NCBI GenBank assembly: GCA_020543525.1
Contig: JAHYIO010000008.1
Span: forward strand, 434,001-498,000
Direction: 5' to 3'
DNA: 64,000 nucleotides
Source: Coriolopsis trogii
Lineage: Eukaryota > Basidiomycota > Agaricomycetes > Polyporales > Polyporaceae
In this document: in pieces, positions 10,719-23,976 of the stretch
Numbering within the stretch: position 1 is the stretch's first letter
Layout: each line of letters opens with the position of its first letter
Translations under genes and position numbers: made by a program
Notes under the pieces: model-generated
Seen by the model: only the letters and a program-made list of their open reading frames with translations
Database searches by the model: none
Told to the model about the DNA's origin: nothing

Positions 10719-11720
10719 TGATGGACGAATAAAGGTGAGGAGGAGGAGGAGGAGGGGGATGTAAATCGCGTGACTGGTGTTCGATAAGGGCATTGTGTCA
10801 GTGTCGGCACGCGACGGAAGGAGAAGAGTACGCACTGTACCTCAATAACGCAAAGTAAAGTCCTCCCCCAACAAGAGCAGAAGATCCCAAGAGAGAGAAA
10901 GAGAAGGAGAGTGATGTACGCGACGTGTGGGTTGGACAACGATCCAGCTCAGCTGCTGCTTTATACCACTCCCACATACGCACTGGGCACAAAAGCAATA
11001 TCAGAACGCGTCCCGAGGGATAAAGGCTGCTAAAGCAACGTGCCTGCGCATGTAGAGACGGCGGTTCACGCTTTGCCAGTGAGCCAGGGAGCGAAGACGC
11101 CCTTGGTACAATTGGAGCCGCCGGGTTGAGCCTTTGGCAGCAGTGCGGTGTGTGACGCGCACGCGCACATTGCCAATATGCGAAAGCCAACTTCCTAGAT
11201 CGTCCGATCCGTCTGCTTCGGGGTAGGGCCGTTGTCTTTGGGGGAAGGGGCGTAGCCACTCGCGCGCTTTGACCGTGCTTTACTGCAGGAGCTAGTAGCG
11301 GATGGACTTCAGGAAGCTATTACGTACAGCAGCGTCATCGAAGTGCGCTTTACCTTTGGCTACGAAGAATGGAACGTGGGTCCACCGCAACCTTCTCTCC
11401 CTTGGTACCTCGACTCATCGGAGGGCAGTGCTGATAGGGTGATTGTCCGTTAGCGGCGAGATCGCGGTGTGAGCAGGGAAGTCGAGCCCCTAAGTGTTGC
11501 TTTCGTAAGTCCGATGGAAATCTGAGACGGCAGCCCGAATGCGGGCTAGCCACGGCCTCGACGATCATAAACGCTCAGGTCACCGGGTGGCACGAAACGT
11601 CCGTTTGTGACCTGCAACACCCCAGGCTATTGTTGCTTTTGCAGTTCCACAAAGACTGGAGATAAACTTCCCCTGATTAGGAGAACAATATCAAGCTCGG
11701 TCCTACCGGTTAGCTGGGGG
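9651..11720 (-). repeat. tandem duplication unit B (HMG gene plus upstream DNA)
   Basis: Partner of unit A at 6482-8600. The order and spacing of the conserved noncoding blocks are the same in both units, with the last clear block around 11654-11676. Beyond about 11720 similarity fades. Confidence 0.7.
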
Positions 11721-13159
11721 ACCCCAACGCAGGGACGCACCTTCTCTCCCCCGATCCGTCCGTACTACTCCGAGTCGGATTCGCCACGCCAACTGTAGCT
11801 GTCCCTCTTCGCCCAGTCCCCTCACAACCACCCCTCCCGCTCCGTCCTCCCCGCTCCTCGTAACCTCTCCGGGCACGAAGACCCCTCAGAAGACAGATAT
11901 CTCGTCCTCGTAACGGTCACAAGCGTTCAGACGACCCGGGAGATCGACCTCGAGGAGATCGCAATGGTCGATTGGGAGCGCAAGTCACTAGATGCGCCGC
12001 TTGAACTAGGTGCGCTTGCTATCGGTCAGCGTTCACCATTCTTCACGACTTCCCACATGGATTGCCGACGACAAACGTCCGGAGACGGTAGCCGAACACC
12101 TATGGAGGCAAAAAAGGGGGCGCCGGGACTGGAGGTTGCGATACCGCGGAGGCTGAAGATGCGATGAGCTCTGTCAGAGCCAGTTGAAGGACTCGACGTG
12201 ATGTATGAGATCGATAACATACAGTACGACCACGGCGGAGGATTCACAGTTCGTATTGAGGGTCGACGCAAAGTAAGTAATGGCATATACTGGGTACATT
12301 GTCCATGGCGAGGAAGCAGATCATTTGGCCTCCTTCTCTGGTTGTGGAGTCGTGCCTTGAAGACTCTCCTTAAATCCTCGAGTACTCCGAGGCTCTACAC
12401 CATATGACACTGGAGGGGTAATCTGAGGTCGCACATGGAAAGGGGGCGGGGACATTCTGAGTAGACTTCTTGGATATAGACAGGAAGTCGATATGACTCG
12501 AGCCGCACTCCTAGTCTCACCACTTACTACGCGCGTTGAGACGTAGAGACAGCAGCGTCAGATATCAGGCAATCGGAACATGTAGGACTCTAGGCGAGAC
12601 ACTCACGCGTGGATCGCGCTGACTAGGCCGACTTTCCTCTCCGAGAGTTGATGGTTGCTAGTAGACTGTATGCCGGCTCCGAGTGTCCACCACAGATCGA
12701 AGGGCAGCATGACATCCTGCAATTTGACGTCACAGTCTCCAGAGCTCTGAGCCCAATTGACAGACGAGCCATATTGTACCATCCCAATCTACGAATTGAT
12801 CGTCACTAAAGGCTCGAAAATTGCATCTGCACCTTTATCTTCGAATGACAGCGTTGCTCCCAATGATATTTCTGATCCGACAGTATTCTGTACAGGTTTC
12901 TCTCTTAGCTTTCGCGGTTTCTGACATGTAAGACGATACCTATCACCTCCGTCGCTGTCGTCGTTCGGTCGAAGGCAAGCACGTCACGGGCGTCTGTGTA
13001 CACCGCCGACACGCGCAGAGTCACAGCGCTAAACGCGTAGCATCACAGGAGGCGCGTACGGTCACGGTTCAGTATCTCGCGTGAAACACTCCGCCACCAT
13101 CTCCTTTCGCACACACCACTCCGCACGCCTGCCCAACTTCAGGGCCGCTCGCGTACACT
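10836..13159. other. gene-free stretch between HMG copy B and CHL1
   Basis: About 2.3 kb. The proximal 0.9 kb is the 5' flank of HMG copy B. From 11.8 to 13.1 kb I find only short ORFs (for example 11964-12167, 12198-12407) without motifs, splice logic or family resemblance. The last 200 bp must hold the CHL1 promoter; it has no TATA box but a CT-rich stretch near 13085-13140. Confidence 0.5.
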
Positions 13160-16100
13160 ATGGCTTTGAGACTCTCACCTCCGACGGAGTTTTCAGCCTT
13201 TCCTTTCCCGCCGTATGACATCCAACGAGAGTTGATGCAGCAAGTCTTCACGTCTATCGAGGACAGGAAGGTTGCCATCATGGAAAGTCCGACTGGGACC
13301 GTACGTACGTTATTCTCTACTGATATAGTGACGCTGATGGGTCTTAGGGTAAAACACTAAGCTTACTCTGTGCGTCCCTCACCTGGCTCAAGGAGGAACA
13401 ACATCGAGCACGATATGGAGAGCTCGCCCCTGATGCAGATTCTGCAGGTACGTTGTGGAAATTTGGCGGCCGTTGAAACTTGACGCTGATGGACAACATT
13501 GACAGGCCCCGACTGGGTGCTTGCCCAAACGATTGAACGCAGGCGACGACAACTCGAGGCCGAAGAACTTGAATACGCTGAACGCTTGGCGACTGCACGG
13601 AAGCGCGAGGCTCAACTCCGCAAATTAGCTAAGGGACACGTGCGAAAGAAGCTGGTCAGTGGTCGTGTAGCCGCTCCTCCTCTGCGTACGTCTGAGAAAG
13701 CGAGCATAGAGACTAGCCCAAGATGTCGACGCTGTTGATGACGATGGCGACGACGAAGCCACTTTCCTGCCGGAAGATCGGCAGGACGACGATGATCGCA
13801 GCAACATATCACCTGCAGTCCTCGCGCTAATGAAGAAGTGAGCTTAATGTCTCTCATGTGGGCTTGCACCTCATTTGACCTGGAGAAGACTACAGCAGGG
13901 TCCGCCTGCTTCGCAGGATGAGAAGGAGCCGACGTGCACGAAGATCTACTACGCCTCACGGACACACTCTCAACTATCACAAGTCCTTCATGAGCTCGGC
14001 AAGCTGAGACTGAAACTGAACGTCGCTCTGCCGTCCTCCTCGCGCGAGAGTACTTCACGCCTAGGTAAACGACCGCAATCGGCCGTCGATAGTGGAGAAG
14101 CAGATGAACAAGAGGGAGAGGGTACTGGGCCGCGGGCGGTATCTCTCGGGTCACGCAAACAGCTCTGCATATACAACCGTCTCCGAGAGAGAGCAGCAGA
14201 CCTTGACGAGGCATGTCGACAACGGCTCGGAGGTAAGTCGATGCGCTCTGAACAGCAGAAAGTACTAAACGCTCTGTGCATTGTAGCAAAAGGCGACAAA
14301 CGATGTCCGCATCTCCCGACGCTCGAGGAGGAGCATCGGATGTTGGACTTGCGAGACCAGATCCTGGTGTGTGTGGTTCGCTATATCACTTGATTTTTGC
14401 TGACAAGGGGGACAGGCTACCCCGAAGGACATAGAAGACCTGTACCATACCGGGCAAGCAGCCGACACGTGTCCATACTTCGGATCCAGGCGAGCTATCC
14501 CTCAAGCTCAGGTGAGCCATACCGACGCCGTACTGGACGATCGCCCTAATGTGGTAGAGCAGCTCGTCCTCTTGCCCTACAACCTGCTCCTCCAGAAGAC
14601 GGCACGAGAGGCCCTTGGTATTGACCTGACGGACCAAGTCGTGATTATTGATGAGGCGCACAGTGTGTAGCTAAGGCTCCTTCGACGATACCAACGTGGC
14701 ATTGACACCGATATTTCGCCCAGATTTGACGTCCACGCTCTTGTCTCTTTCGACCACCCGTCTTACGCTCAAGACCATGTCCACAGCGCGCCACCAGTTG
14801 TCCATATACCTCTCGCGGTTTCGCAACAGGTTATCGACCATCCACTCCATTCATCTCAAGCGGTTGACAAACCTCCTGGACGCACTCACAAAGTACGCTG
14901 AGGAGTGGCGCGATGAGCAGACCAAGACACGGACAAAGCGGACACCAGACACGGAAGTCATGACCAGCGCTGATCTTATGCAGAAACTCGGGCGTAAGGC
15001 AGAGGGAGTGAATCTGCTAGAGATCGAGAAATACCTAAGGGAGAGCAAGGTAGGGGTTGATACTTGTTGCAGCTGCTCGCCGTCTCACGCGTGGGTCAGA
15101 TAGCACGAAAAATCTCTGGATACTCAGTCAAGACACTTGAAAAGGCTGCTGGACAAGGTGTGTTCTTTGCGTCACACCGGTCTGGCCACACTGACATACA
15201 GCAGATACCGTGAAGTTGGCGAAACTAGCGCGTCTTTCTAACACGACCCCGCCTTTGCACTCAGTCGAGAGCTTCATCGTCGCGTTAACCGCAGCAAGTG
15301 ATGGTCAGTCCTGAGTCTGATCACTAACGGGGCTTACTCACGTAGTAAGTCACTCGTTTTGCAGACGGTCGGATCACCTTCAGCATTGTCGATAATCAGG
15401 TTGAGATCAAGTACCAGCACCTGAACCCAGCATCCTCATTTCAGGAAGTTGTCGACGCCGCACGCTCCATAATACTCGCGGGCGGTACAATGTCTCCTGT
15501 GAGTCTTTACTCCACACGACGCGTTGTAGCAAGACCACTGTACCTAACGACCATGGCAGATGTCAGACATCGTTAACCAGCTGTTCTCGGACCTCCCTCC
15601 GAATCGTCTTGCCACCTTCTCTTGTGGGCACATCATCCCCGAGTCGAGTCTCCAAACCGTCGTATTACGGAAAGGCCCGCGCGGGGGCGAGTTGCAATTC
15701 AAGTTCCAGCAGCGCGGCGACGATAATCTGGTACGTTCCCCAATCCTCGGTTCGACCATTCGCTACAATATACACTCACGCGCTTGATTCCACGCAGATA
15801 GCAGAGCTCGGCCAGATCCTCCTCAACTTCACGAACATCGTACCTGGTGGCATGGTCGTATTCGTGCCGTCCTACGGCTTTCTGCACACTGTCATGGATA
15901 AATGGAAGGCGAGCGGTCTCCTGCAAAAACTCGGTTCCAAGAAGAAGGTGCGCTATCCGCGTTCCCGCGCCTCTTTGCCTTTTGCTCTCTCTCATAACCG
16001 TCTGGCAAAAAGGTCTTCTCGGAGCCTCAAGAGAGCAATCAGGTCGAGAGCGTACTCCGCGACTATGCAGCAGAGATCCACGCGTCGGTACGTGTGTCTC

Positions 16101-16700
16101 TCCGTCGTAGTCCTTTCATTTCTCTTCTTATCACTCTAATTCACCCGCCCATCCGCAGATGGATCCCAGCACCGAGGGCGAAAGCAAGAAGCGTGGCGCA
16201 CTTCTCTTCGCCGTCGTTGGCGCGAAGCTCTCCGAAGGTCTCAACTTCACAGACGACCTCGCGCGGGCGGTCATCATAGTCGGGCTCCCCTTCGCCAATT
16301 TAGGCTCTCCGGAGCTCAGGGAGCGCATGAACTACGTGAACAGGCTCGAGCAGCGGCGGCTCGCGGCGGGCGGGACTCGGCTCCCTGGAACGAAGGAGGC
16401 CGGGACGGAACTGTACGAGAACATGTGCATGAACGCCGTGAACCAGAGTATCGGTGGGTCCTGGCCTGTTGGTCAGCCTAGGTGATTCGTGTATATGTGC
16501 TGACTCAGGAAATAGGTCGCGCGATTCGACATCGTGGTGACTGGGCGGCGTTGATCCTAGTTGACTCGCGTTATGCGTCCCCTCGGATCAGAGGCAAGCT
16601 GCCGAAGTGGATTGAGTCCGGGACGACTGTCACCGAAAGTTTTGGACAGGCTATGAAGGAGTTGGGTAGGTTCTATCGAGAGAAGAGGACACCGTGTTGA
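13160..16700 (+). CDS. CHL1: CHL1/DDX11-type iron-sulfur DNA helicase
   Basis: ATP-dependent 5'-3' DNA helicase of superfamily 2 (XPD/FANCJ/DDX11 group), nuclear, required for sister-chromatid cohesion and fork stability. In order: Q-motif-like FPFPPYDIQRELMQQVF, Walker A MESPTGT-GKTLSLLCA split by the first intron, TKIYYASRTHSQLSQV (motif Ia), four cysteines of the Fe-S domain in KQLCIYNR, LDEACRQRL, RCPHLPTL and DTCPYFGSR, then VVIIDEAH (motif II). The C-terminal half has ILAGGTMSP, KKRGALLFAVVGAKLSEGLNF, and motif VI GRAIRHRGDWAALILVDSRY. A dozen or so short introns interrupt the frame; two examples are the one after DEAH (CAC A joins AT TTG) and the one splitting the IG of SIGRAIRH (ATAG acceptor before GTCGCG). 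The stop is at 16698-16700. All catalytic motifs appear intact. FANCJ and RTEL are less likely because of the C-terminal text. Confidence 0.9.
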
Positions 16701-17231
16701 TTGTTTGGCGTACATGATCTTGTATCGTTGGTCATCCTTGAAACGAGTCAAGGTTCTAGGCTTTACTTTCGACAGTGACTCTGACGAACAGTGTCCCCGG
16801 GCCGTATGCGAGTCGTCAGCGGCGAGTATGCAATGGAGTCTATGTACCAGGCTACCGACTTGCCAGTACATCGGAAGATGAGGCGATGAAGTAGAAGGAG
16901 CGAGTGGATTGAGCGCTCGCTTAGAGCGAGATGATGTGCAAATAAGCGTCAACAACAACTTTGCAGTCTCCTTTCACCGTGCCCTCCGCATCGTCAGCCT
17001 CCAGCATTCCTCCAACACAGTGAGTGCTCAGTTATAACGTCATGCATATAGGCCATGATGCTAACTTTTGGATCTCTGGACTGCACACTTCCTAAGCAGA
17101 ACTCGCCGCTGAGGAAAGACGGCGGAATTACAAGCCTTTCCACAGTCGGACTACTAGTACTCTCCAACGTCGTCTTGGACTGGGGCCATTCCGTGGATTG
17201 CAATCGCGGTACAACAAAATTTCTGTCAAGC
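16701..17231. other. intergenic between CHL1 and the first F-box gene
   Basis: About 0.5 kb. Nothing coding seen. An in-frame ATG at 17055 would lengthen the next protein by 59 residues, but that text does not resemble the family and the ATG at 17232 sits right before the F-box-like start. Confidence 0.5.
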
Positions 17232-18992
17232 ATGGCGGAATCTCTCGCATTTATAGCAGCGCCGGGCACAATCGTCGGACGCTGCCCTTCCCTTCGCATT
17301 CTGATCAACCCGGAGCTCCTCGCGCTGATCTTCCAGCACCTTGAACCTCATACGCAAACGTCCCTGGAGGAAGATGTGAACGAAGAAAACAAAGTACGAC
17401 GGAGCACACTCGCCAGTGCAGCCCGAAGTTGTCGTGTTCTCTCCCCCCATGCCCTGGCCCTCTTGTGGCGACGCATCGACAACGTCCACCGTCTTCTATC
17501 ATTTTTCCGTGGATTCGGCCGATCGCCACATTTCTGTAACCTCTTTGTGAGCGAACATGCTTGCTAGACCATTATCAGCGCCCATTCAATCTTGACCACA
17601 TAGATGCTTCAAGAGGATATAACCGACGATGACTGGGAACGTTTCCAACAATACGCTGCGCGTGTCAAGGAGCTGCACTATGAAAAATGGCGGGAAATCC
17701 ACCCTATCACTTGGACGTTCATCAGCAGACGATGCGGCGCGTCGGCTTTGCTCCCCAACCTGGAGCGGCTGTACGTGCTTCCTGTCGACCCAGCATCCTT
17801 CAGTACCTTGCCGCTCGTTGCCCCAGCACTACATTCCCTCACTCTCTCGTTTGATGAGTCGCGCCGCGGCGAAGCAGACGCAACTGCAACCTACGTTTTC
17901 CTTCGAGAGGTGGCTCGGACGGCCCCTGATCTGAAGAATCTCGTCTTCCGCTTTGCGTACCAATACATGGACAGCCCGGATTTCCTACAATGCATCAGCG
18001 ATTTCAACAAACTTGAGTTGCTTGACACTCATAACGCTGTCCTGGACACCGATGTACTGAATTCCCTCGGACGTTGCCCCGGTCTACAGACCTTGATTGC
18101 AAGTATTGATCTTGGCGACCGAGACCTGGAGGAAGAAGCGGGCGAAAGCGACGAAGACTCCGTCCTGGAATCTGGCTCCTTTCAACATCTGACGCACCTC
18201 TCCCTGTCCGGATGTGCAAGCGATCTTTGTGCTTTCGTTCTCGACACCTGTCCGCCTGCGCTCAAGGTCCTGAAGCTCGAAATTAGCAAGGAGCTGCCTG
18301 TTTCAGCGCTGTCGACCTACTTGGCCAACTTCCTTGAGATCTTCGGGGATCAAGGAGAGCTTCGGGAGCTCACGCTGAGGTACCCTCACGACATGAATGC
18401 CCATGTGTCGCTTATGGAAATTGTACGCCCCGCACTCGACATCGAGACGCTTGAAACGGTGTCTTTCGACTTCAACGAGCTCCTGGCGCTTACCGACGAG
18501 GACATCATCGAAATGGTCGACTCGTGGCCTAACCTGCGCGTCTTGCATATCCCCACACATACCATCTATCGCAGTTACCTGCCCGCGCGTCCCACCATCT
18601 CCACCCTGATCGACATCGCGCGGCGCTGTCCCAAGCTCAGAGAGCTCACCCTGCCCGAAATATCTCTCAAGACGCTCCCTGCATCGTACGCGGACATGCC
18701 GTTCGTCAACCATCCATTGCTGAAGCTGCGCGTCAACTTTACCGAAGACCGCAACACATCTTTCCGTCTCGCGGTTCTGCTCGACCGCCTATTTCCGTTT
18801 GTCGAGTTGCGGGACTGCTACATCTACAGGTCCTTCTCGCTCTCCGGTGAGCCCGAAGTGCAAGAAGACCGGTCCAAACAGGCGCAAGTGTACCTGAAGC
18901 GGATGCAGGAGGGCCGTAAGAGCAGTGTCCGGCTGAAGCTTCTGCCATTCCCACCAGTATCCAACGCTCGCGCGACCGTAGTGACATGGTAG
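17232..18992 (+). CDS. F-box/LRR-type protein 1
   Basis: Putative substrate receptor of an SCF ubiquitin ligase, 567 residues. Two exons, 17232-17546 and 17604-18992, joined in phase 0 (CNLF then MLQEDITDDDW). The N-terminus resembles the F-box-like pattern of agaricomycete proteins: LRILINPELLALIFQHL, a short acidic insert, then SAARSCRVLSPHALALLWRR, which ends the F-box. The rest is an LRR-like solenoid with LPNLERLYVLP, APALHSLTLSF, PPALKVLKLEI, WPNLRVLHIPTH and CPKLRELTLPEI. The next gene, at 19525, has the same design and an intron at a matching place after the F-box, so the two are tandem paralogues. Substrate unknown. These families are strongly expanded in Agaricomycetes; function is inferred from family only. 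Confidence 0.82.
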
Positions 18993-19524
18993 CATGATGG
19001 ACGTTGGTGAGTAAGAGGGCTCTCCGCGAGATTCCACATATTTAAGCGTCATTCAACGCAGGTGTAACTACAGAAGATGTGCCTAGGAATCCTCGCATGG
19101 AGCCCGGCCCCCATACAATATTAGTTGGCTACTTTGTTATGTTGATCACTGTTACAGTAGTTACTCCTTCAGTCCCTGAATGTTCTCTCCGTCATATGTG
19201 CGTTTGCGTTTGCAACAGAATTTGCCCAAAGGAACCGATAACGAGAGTTCGCGCGGGGCGGGCTTATAATACATGCTTGAAGATAGCGTAATAAAGATTC
19301 CCTGAAGGTATGAGTGTTCGCATTTACGTCTCAAAGTTGGATACCTGGATCCGACTCACGCCTGCCGTGACAGATTTGTGTGACGCCACGCGTTCGGCGC
19401 TGTGACCATTCGTGTCGCTGATGATCAATGCTGTTTCCTGCCCTGTTCCTAGTGACTTTCTACCGCCATTGAGCCGCAGCCAAACCCTCGCTAGCCTATA
19501 GGCCTAGATCACTGCCAGGACGCC
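18993..19524. other. intergenic between the two tandem F-box genes
   Basis: About 0.5 kb holding the terminator of F-box 1 and the promoter of F-box 2. No gene or repeat recognised. Confidence 0.5.
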
Positions 19525-21247
19525 ATGGAGACAGCAACATTGAAGGCAGTCTCGTGCCTGGAGATCATCGAGACAATTTTCGACTTCCTCTCGCCTACGT
19601 CCCCGAAGCAATCTACCAACGACGAAACACACCACACACTCGCAGGATTAGCTCGCACATGCAAGACTTTCCACGATCCAGCCCTGCGGGTGTTGTGGAG
19701 GAAGCTTTACGATACCAGGCCTGTCTTTCGCTTGTTCTCCCAATACATTACTCGTAGCAGGGATCCGTCAGGGAGGAGTCGTAATACGGCAGTACGTACC
19801 TGGGCTGATTGGGACTGAGCGAATAATCAAATAATACTGACCTTGATAGGAACTCACCAGAAAACCAAGTGACCTAGAATGGGCTCGAATTCAATCATAC
19901 ACCGCCCGTATCCGAGACATTCGACTGAGTGCCATGACAGCCTCCGAGGACGCTCCTATGTGGCCTTTACTCTTCAAATTGACCGACGGCAAACCTCTAT
20001 TTCCACGGTTAGAGATTCTTAGAGAGTTCTGTGTCACGTCCTCCGACATTGTGGTCACTGCTCGTCTTTTGATTCCACCTACAGTTCGACACCTTGTCTT
20101 CCATGGTGATATCTTTCTCTGGGAAGCAACCCCGCCGCACATTATCACGCCCGCTATCGAGGCAGCAGCAGTTCTCGCACCCCGTCTCGAAAGGTTCGCA
20201 ATGGAGTACCTGTCCGTCTCCGAGCCGACCTCCCTGCACCCCATCGTTGCCCTGAAGGGCCTACACACGCTTTCGATCGACGACCACATCATCCTCAACA
20301 CCCATACGCTTGCCCTCTTTGGCTCACTCGAATCACTTCAAGACTTTTCTGCGCACATCCAACTAGCCAACGCCGGGAAAGAGACGGAGAAGCTTCGGGG
20401 TGGTTACCGCTCATTGAAACGGATCAGTCTGGGTGGTTCCGCGGAGGACCTCGCCATGTTCTTCCAACTATGCCCTCTTCCCGTTCTTCAATCCCTCTCC
20501 CTCGCGCCCGGCTGGGATTGCGAGGTGTCCGTCGTATGCCAACATCTCGCTCTGATCCTGAAGAGTGTCCCAAGAGACCTCACCACGCTCAAGCTCTCGG
20601 ACAAGGGCCATTTCTCGTCTGAAGAACACGTCCGAGTCCGACCTCTCATAGACATCCTCAATCCCGTGCTCGACCTGTCCTCGCTCACCGAAGTCGACAT
20701 TAGATTCGGACGCCCGTTCGTCTACTACGACAGCGATGTGCTCAACATGCTCGACGCATGGCCGCTCCTCCGCGTCCTCAAGCTCTCCATCCCATCCCAC
20801 CGGGGATCGCCCTGCCGCCTCTCCCCACAGCTGCTCGAGACGATCGCGATCCGGTACCGCGGCCTGCACTCCCTCTCTCTCCCCCTCATCGACTTCTCAA
20901 AACTCCCGCGCGTGTCCGCAGGGATGCCCGTCGTCGGGCACGGTCTCGAACAGCTCCGATTCTACGAGCACCACCTGATCGAGAATGGGCAGCGGCAGGG
21001 AAAGGTCGACTGGCTTAACGCGGCGGTGTACATCGATAGGCTCTTTCCCCTGCTCGACGTCTCTGGCGTCAGAGACCCTGAGTTCGCAGTCGATATGCAC
21101 CGGGAGGAGCGAGGAGAGGATGAGATCTTCGATTGCATGCGGAACTTTCACATCGGGCGGGACCATCAGCAAGGGTTCGAGAGCGGGTCTGTGAAGGGCG
21201 TGCTGGATGTGTCGGGACAGGACAGGTTGCCACCGCTCGCGTGGTAA
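19525..21247 (+). CDS. F-box/LRR-type protein 2
   Basis: Second member of the F-box/LRR group, 554 residues. Exons 19525-19791 and 19850-21247 join in phase 0 (SRNTA then ELTRKPSDLEWARIQSYTARI). F-box-like segment at residues 10-60: CLEIIETIFDFLSPTS, LAGLARTCKTFHDPALRVLW. The intron follows the F-box as in the neighbour upstream. LRR-like text includes FPRLEILREF, LKGLHTLSIDDHIILNTHTL, LPVLQSLSLAPGWD and WPLLRVLKLSIPSH. The last 60 residues are charged. The open frame is intact and codon use is like that of neighbouring genes, so it looks functional. Predicted cytoplasmic or nuclear SCF adaptor; the client protein is unknown. Confidence 0.82.
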
Positions 21248-21740
21248 ACGGTAGGCGTTTAAAGAGGACTCATTGGGGGCAGTTGTATCTTTTCTAAGAA
21301 ATCGTACATGTGGCCATGTGGATACTGGTAAATGGACGATGCTCACGACTCGACGATGGGGGACGGCCCGGACGGGCATATCCACCCACTCTATCGCTGG
21401 CATGTCAGAAGTTGAGAAGTTGTCATGATGCTGTACCACCTGAGTTATGTCAAAAGTCGCACTTCAAGCGTTCGTCTTCCGTCCCAGGAGCCTATCGTGA
21501 AGTTTAACGTCGACCCATGTAGCGATCTGCTCACAACAGTTGAGGGCGTGGTCAATCTGTGGTCACTGCTGGGGGCAGCCCCGCCCTCAAGTCCCTGAGG
21601 TGCATCTCGTCCCTCGATGACGCATCGCACTCTACACTTTTTCGAGCTCCGTTGCTGGAGTCGGGCCTCTCGCGTGATGTACCGGTTCTGGTACGCACGA
21701 TGTCTGAAAGGACGCGCACGCCATGCAAGAGACAAGGCAG
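21248..21740. other. convergent spacer between F-box 2 and the DUF6534 gene
   Basis: About 0.5 kb containing the 3' ends of two convergent genes. Open frames on the minus strand (21445-22056) are antisense or out of frame to the DUF6534 exons. Nothing else seen. Confidence 0.5.
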
Positions 21741-23976
21741 TCAGCTGGCGCTCAACGCCGCGACTGAAGGGTCCGACGAACCTGGTGAACACGCTCCTCC
21801 TGCCATGAGAGAGTCCACGACGGACCTTCCCTGCCCCTCTCCCGCCTCCAGATCGAGATCTTGAGCGTTCAAGTCCCCAGTGGCGGTCGTAGCCGCAGCG
21901 GCAAACTTGAGAGCGACTGGGCCAGGAGGCATCTCCCGCAGGCGGGAGAGCGAGAAATCGCTCATGGGGGCCTCGAGCTTCTCCCGGAACCTCTTGCGCG
22001 CGTTGAGTGTCGCGAGGAGCGAGTTCGCGTACACTGCAGATGCAGATGCCAAGCATGTGAAGGTATCGGATTCAGTATTTAGCACAGACTTCTTGATGAA
22101 AGCAGAGATGAAGAGGGTGGGAGAGAATGGGACTTACAGTGGCCGATGAGGAAGAAGAAGCAGATGTACACGAACGATTGGGGGTCTGCCAGGTCCGAGA
22201 TGAGGGAGACGACCGCGCAGGTGCTGCCGGTTCACATGGTGAATGCATGGCCATACGGAGAGACAAAAGAGAACTCACCTTGTCAGCAGACCGGTATTGA
22301 TAGTAAATGCCATCTGCGTAGGGGCATAGTACGGTGTAGTTAGACGGCCGTCATGGAACACGGAAATGATTATGGAGGAGTAAGACATGAACCAACCAGC
22401 TTATTTACCAGGAGATTCGACCTATGAGCCGACGGTCAGCAGACACTTAAAGTGGGTGTTCATGTGAGGTTGAGACGCCGCGCACCTCTGGAAGCCCGAC
22501 TTGGAGTAGTGAAGGATGACACAAAGACTTGCGGCTATGCCTACATCGGTAGCGGCTGCAGACGCGTTCATCAAGTGAGCCAAAACCTATGGAAAGTCTG
22601 TCAGTCTCTTACATTCGACGACGAATCCGGCGCAACGAGGAGTGACGGACCTGAACCTTTTCGAGTTCATGAAAATACGTGAAAGAGAAGCTGTTCCGGA
22701 ACGTGAGCGTTAGTCATTGTCCTTGAGTGTAGAGACGTACGCTTCGACTGAGTATGCTGGAAGGGTCGCCTCCTCAATAAACGCATATGTCATGTTATGC
22801 ACAACTCGTGACGCACCGACGGAGACCCCTGCAGTAGGCTGCGATGAGCTTGCGACATACGAAATGACTAGGTATGGTGAACTCGAGATGACGCACCGAA
22901 CTCTGCTGTGATCAAGACGCCCTATACATAACACTGATGAAAGGCCTGCTCAAGTCAGATTTGGAAAGAAGGGCTATATACCACTGGTATGACGACAAGT
23001 AGTCTCCTGCCACCGACTATTGAAAATATTGAAATGCGGCCGAGTTAATGTCGTTTCACGCGATGCATGGTGTTGACTTACGTCTCCATATCCTCGAGAG
23101 GAAGAAGCTACAAGACCTGTGATGAGCAGGTTGCAAGTGACAGCCTGGGAACCTGGTGACCCTAGACGGACCTTTGTACGAGGAAGGCTGTCATGGCCTG
23201 AGTAGGATGAAATTGCGGGTGAGCGATGCCGAACGGCATACTATGCGCACAGATCGCACCTCAAAAAGCACTTGTACCACAAGATTCCTGCCAGGCGACC
23301 TGGGTAAGTACGCCAACTTGAATGAACGAGGGAGCCTAGGAGCGACCTTCCTCTCAATGCGATTCAGCGCGTCGGGATCATCGAAGTGCTTGATTAAGTA
23401 CGCATACACTGTACAATTCAGAGAGATGAGCGTGCAGGGGACGTCGAGTATGCGGAATGCGAGACTAACTAAGCTGCGTGATGAGACCCTGTGGTCGGAT
23501 GTGCTCATTAGCCGTGACTAGGGTGAGGGTTGTGGGTCATTCGCACCAGGTGTACTGTTTCAGTGACGAAGACTACTCCAACCTGGAGACAGAACGTTCA
23601 ACACCGTCAACTACATAGCCAACTGTGCTTCGCACTTACCAACATTTTAGTGTAACAGTGATCTTTCATATAGTGGGTGTAGTAGTGGAAAGTCTGAACA
23701 AGAGAAACTGTCGGTGCACCGTGAGTCGTCATCAGCGTATGTCGGGCGGCACCAGCGCGCCAACGTTTGTTCACCTCCCCATAGTCTATGAACCATCGCG
23801 AAAGCATCAGATGTGACCCACACTCACGGCTCTGGTCGATGCAACTCACATTCCAGATACGATTGTCCCGGCCAATAGCGGGCCCATCCTGTAATACAAG
23901 TTGGACATCAGCATAATTCTCATACACAATAGATTTATGAAGCTTACGTTGTACCCAAGCCCCTGTGTACGTCCAT
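21741..23976 (-). CDS. DUF6534 seven-helix membrane protein
   Basis: Multi-exon gene of the DUF6534 family, membrane proteins of unknown function abundant in mushroom fungi and with a receptor-like seven-helix layout. Starting at ATG 23976, exon 1 (23948-23976) joins across a short intron to give MDVHRGLGTTMGPLLAGTIV, the usual GPLL-G-T start. Later pieces match the family in order: QTFHYYTHYMKDHCYTKMLV, VGVVFVTETVHLV, a helix with LDVPCTLISLNCTVY, HLMNASAAATDVGIAASLCV-ILHYSKSGFQR (third cytoplasmic region), FTINTGLLT, then VVSLISDLADPQSFVYICFF and the hallmark VYANSLLATLNARKRFRE. A Ser/Ala-rich cytoplasmic tail ends at 21741. The exact exons between 22600 and 23200 are uncertain. A TATA-like element lies 91 nt upstream. 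No stop interrupts the recognised exons, so it may be functional. Confidence 0.72.
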
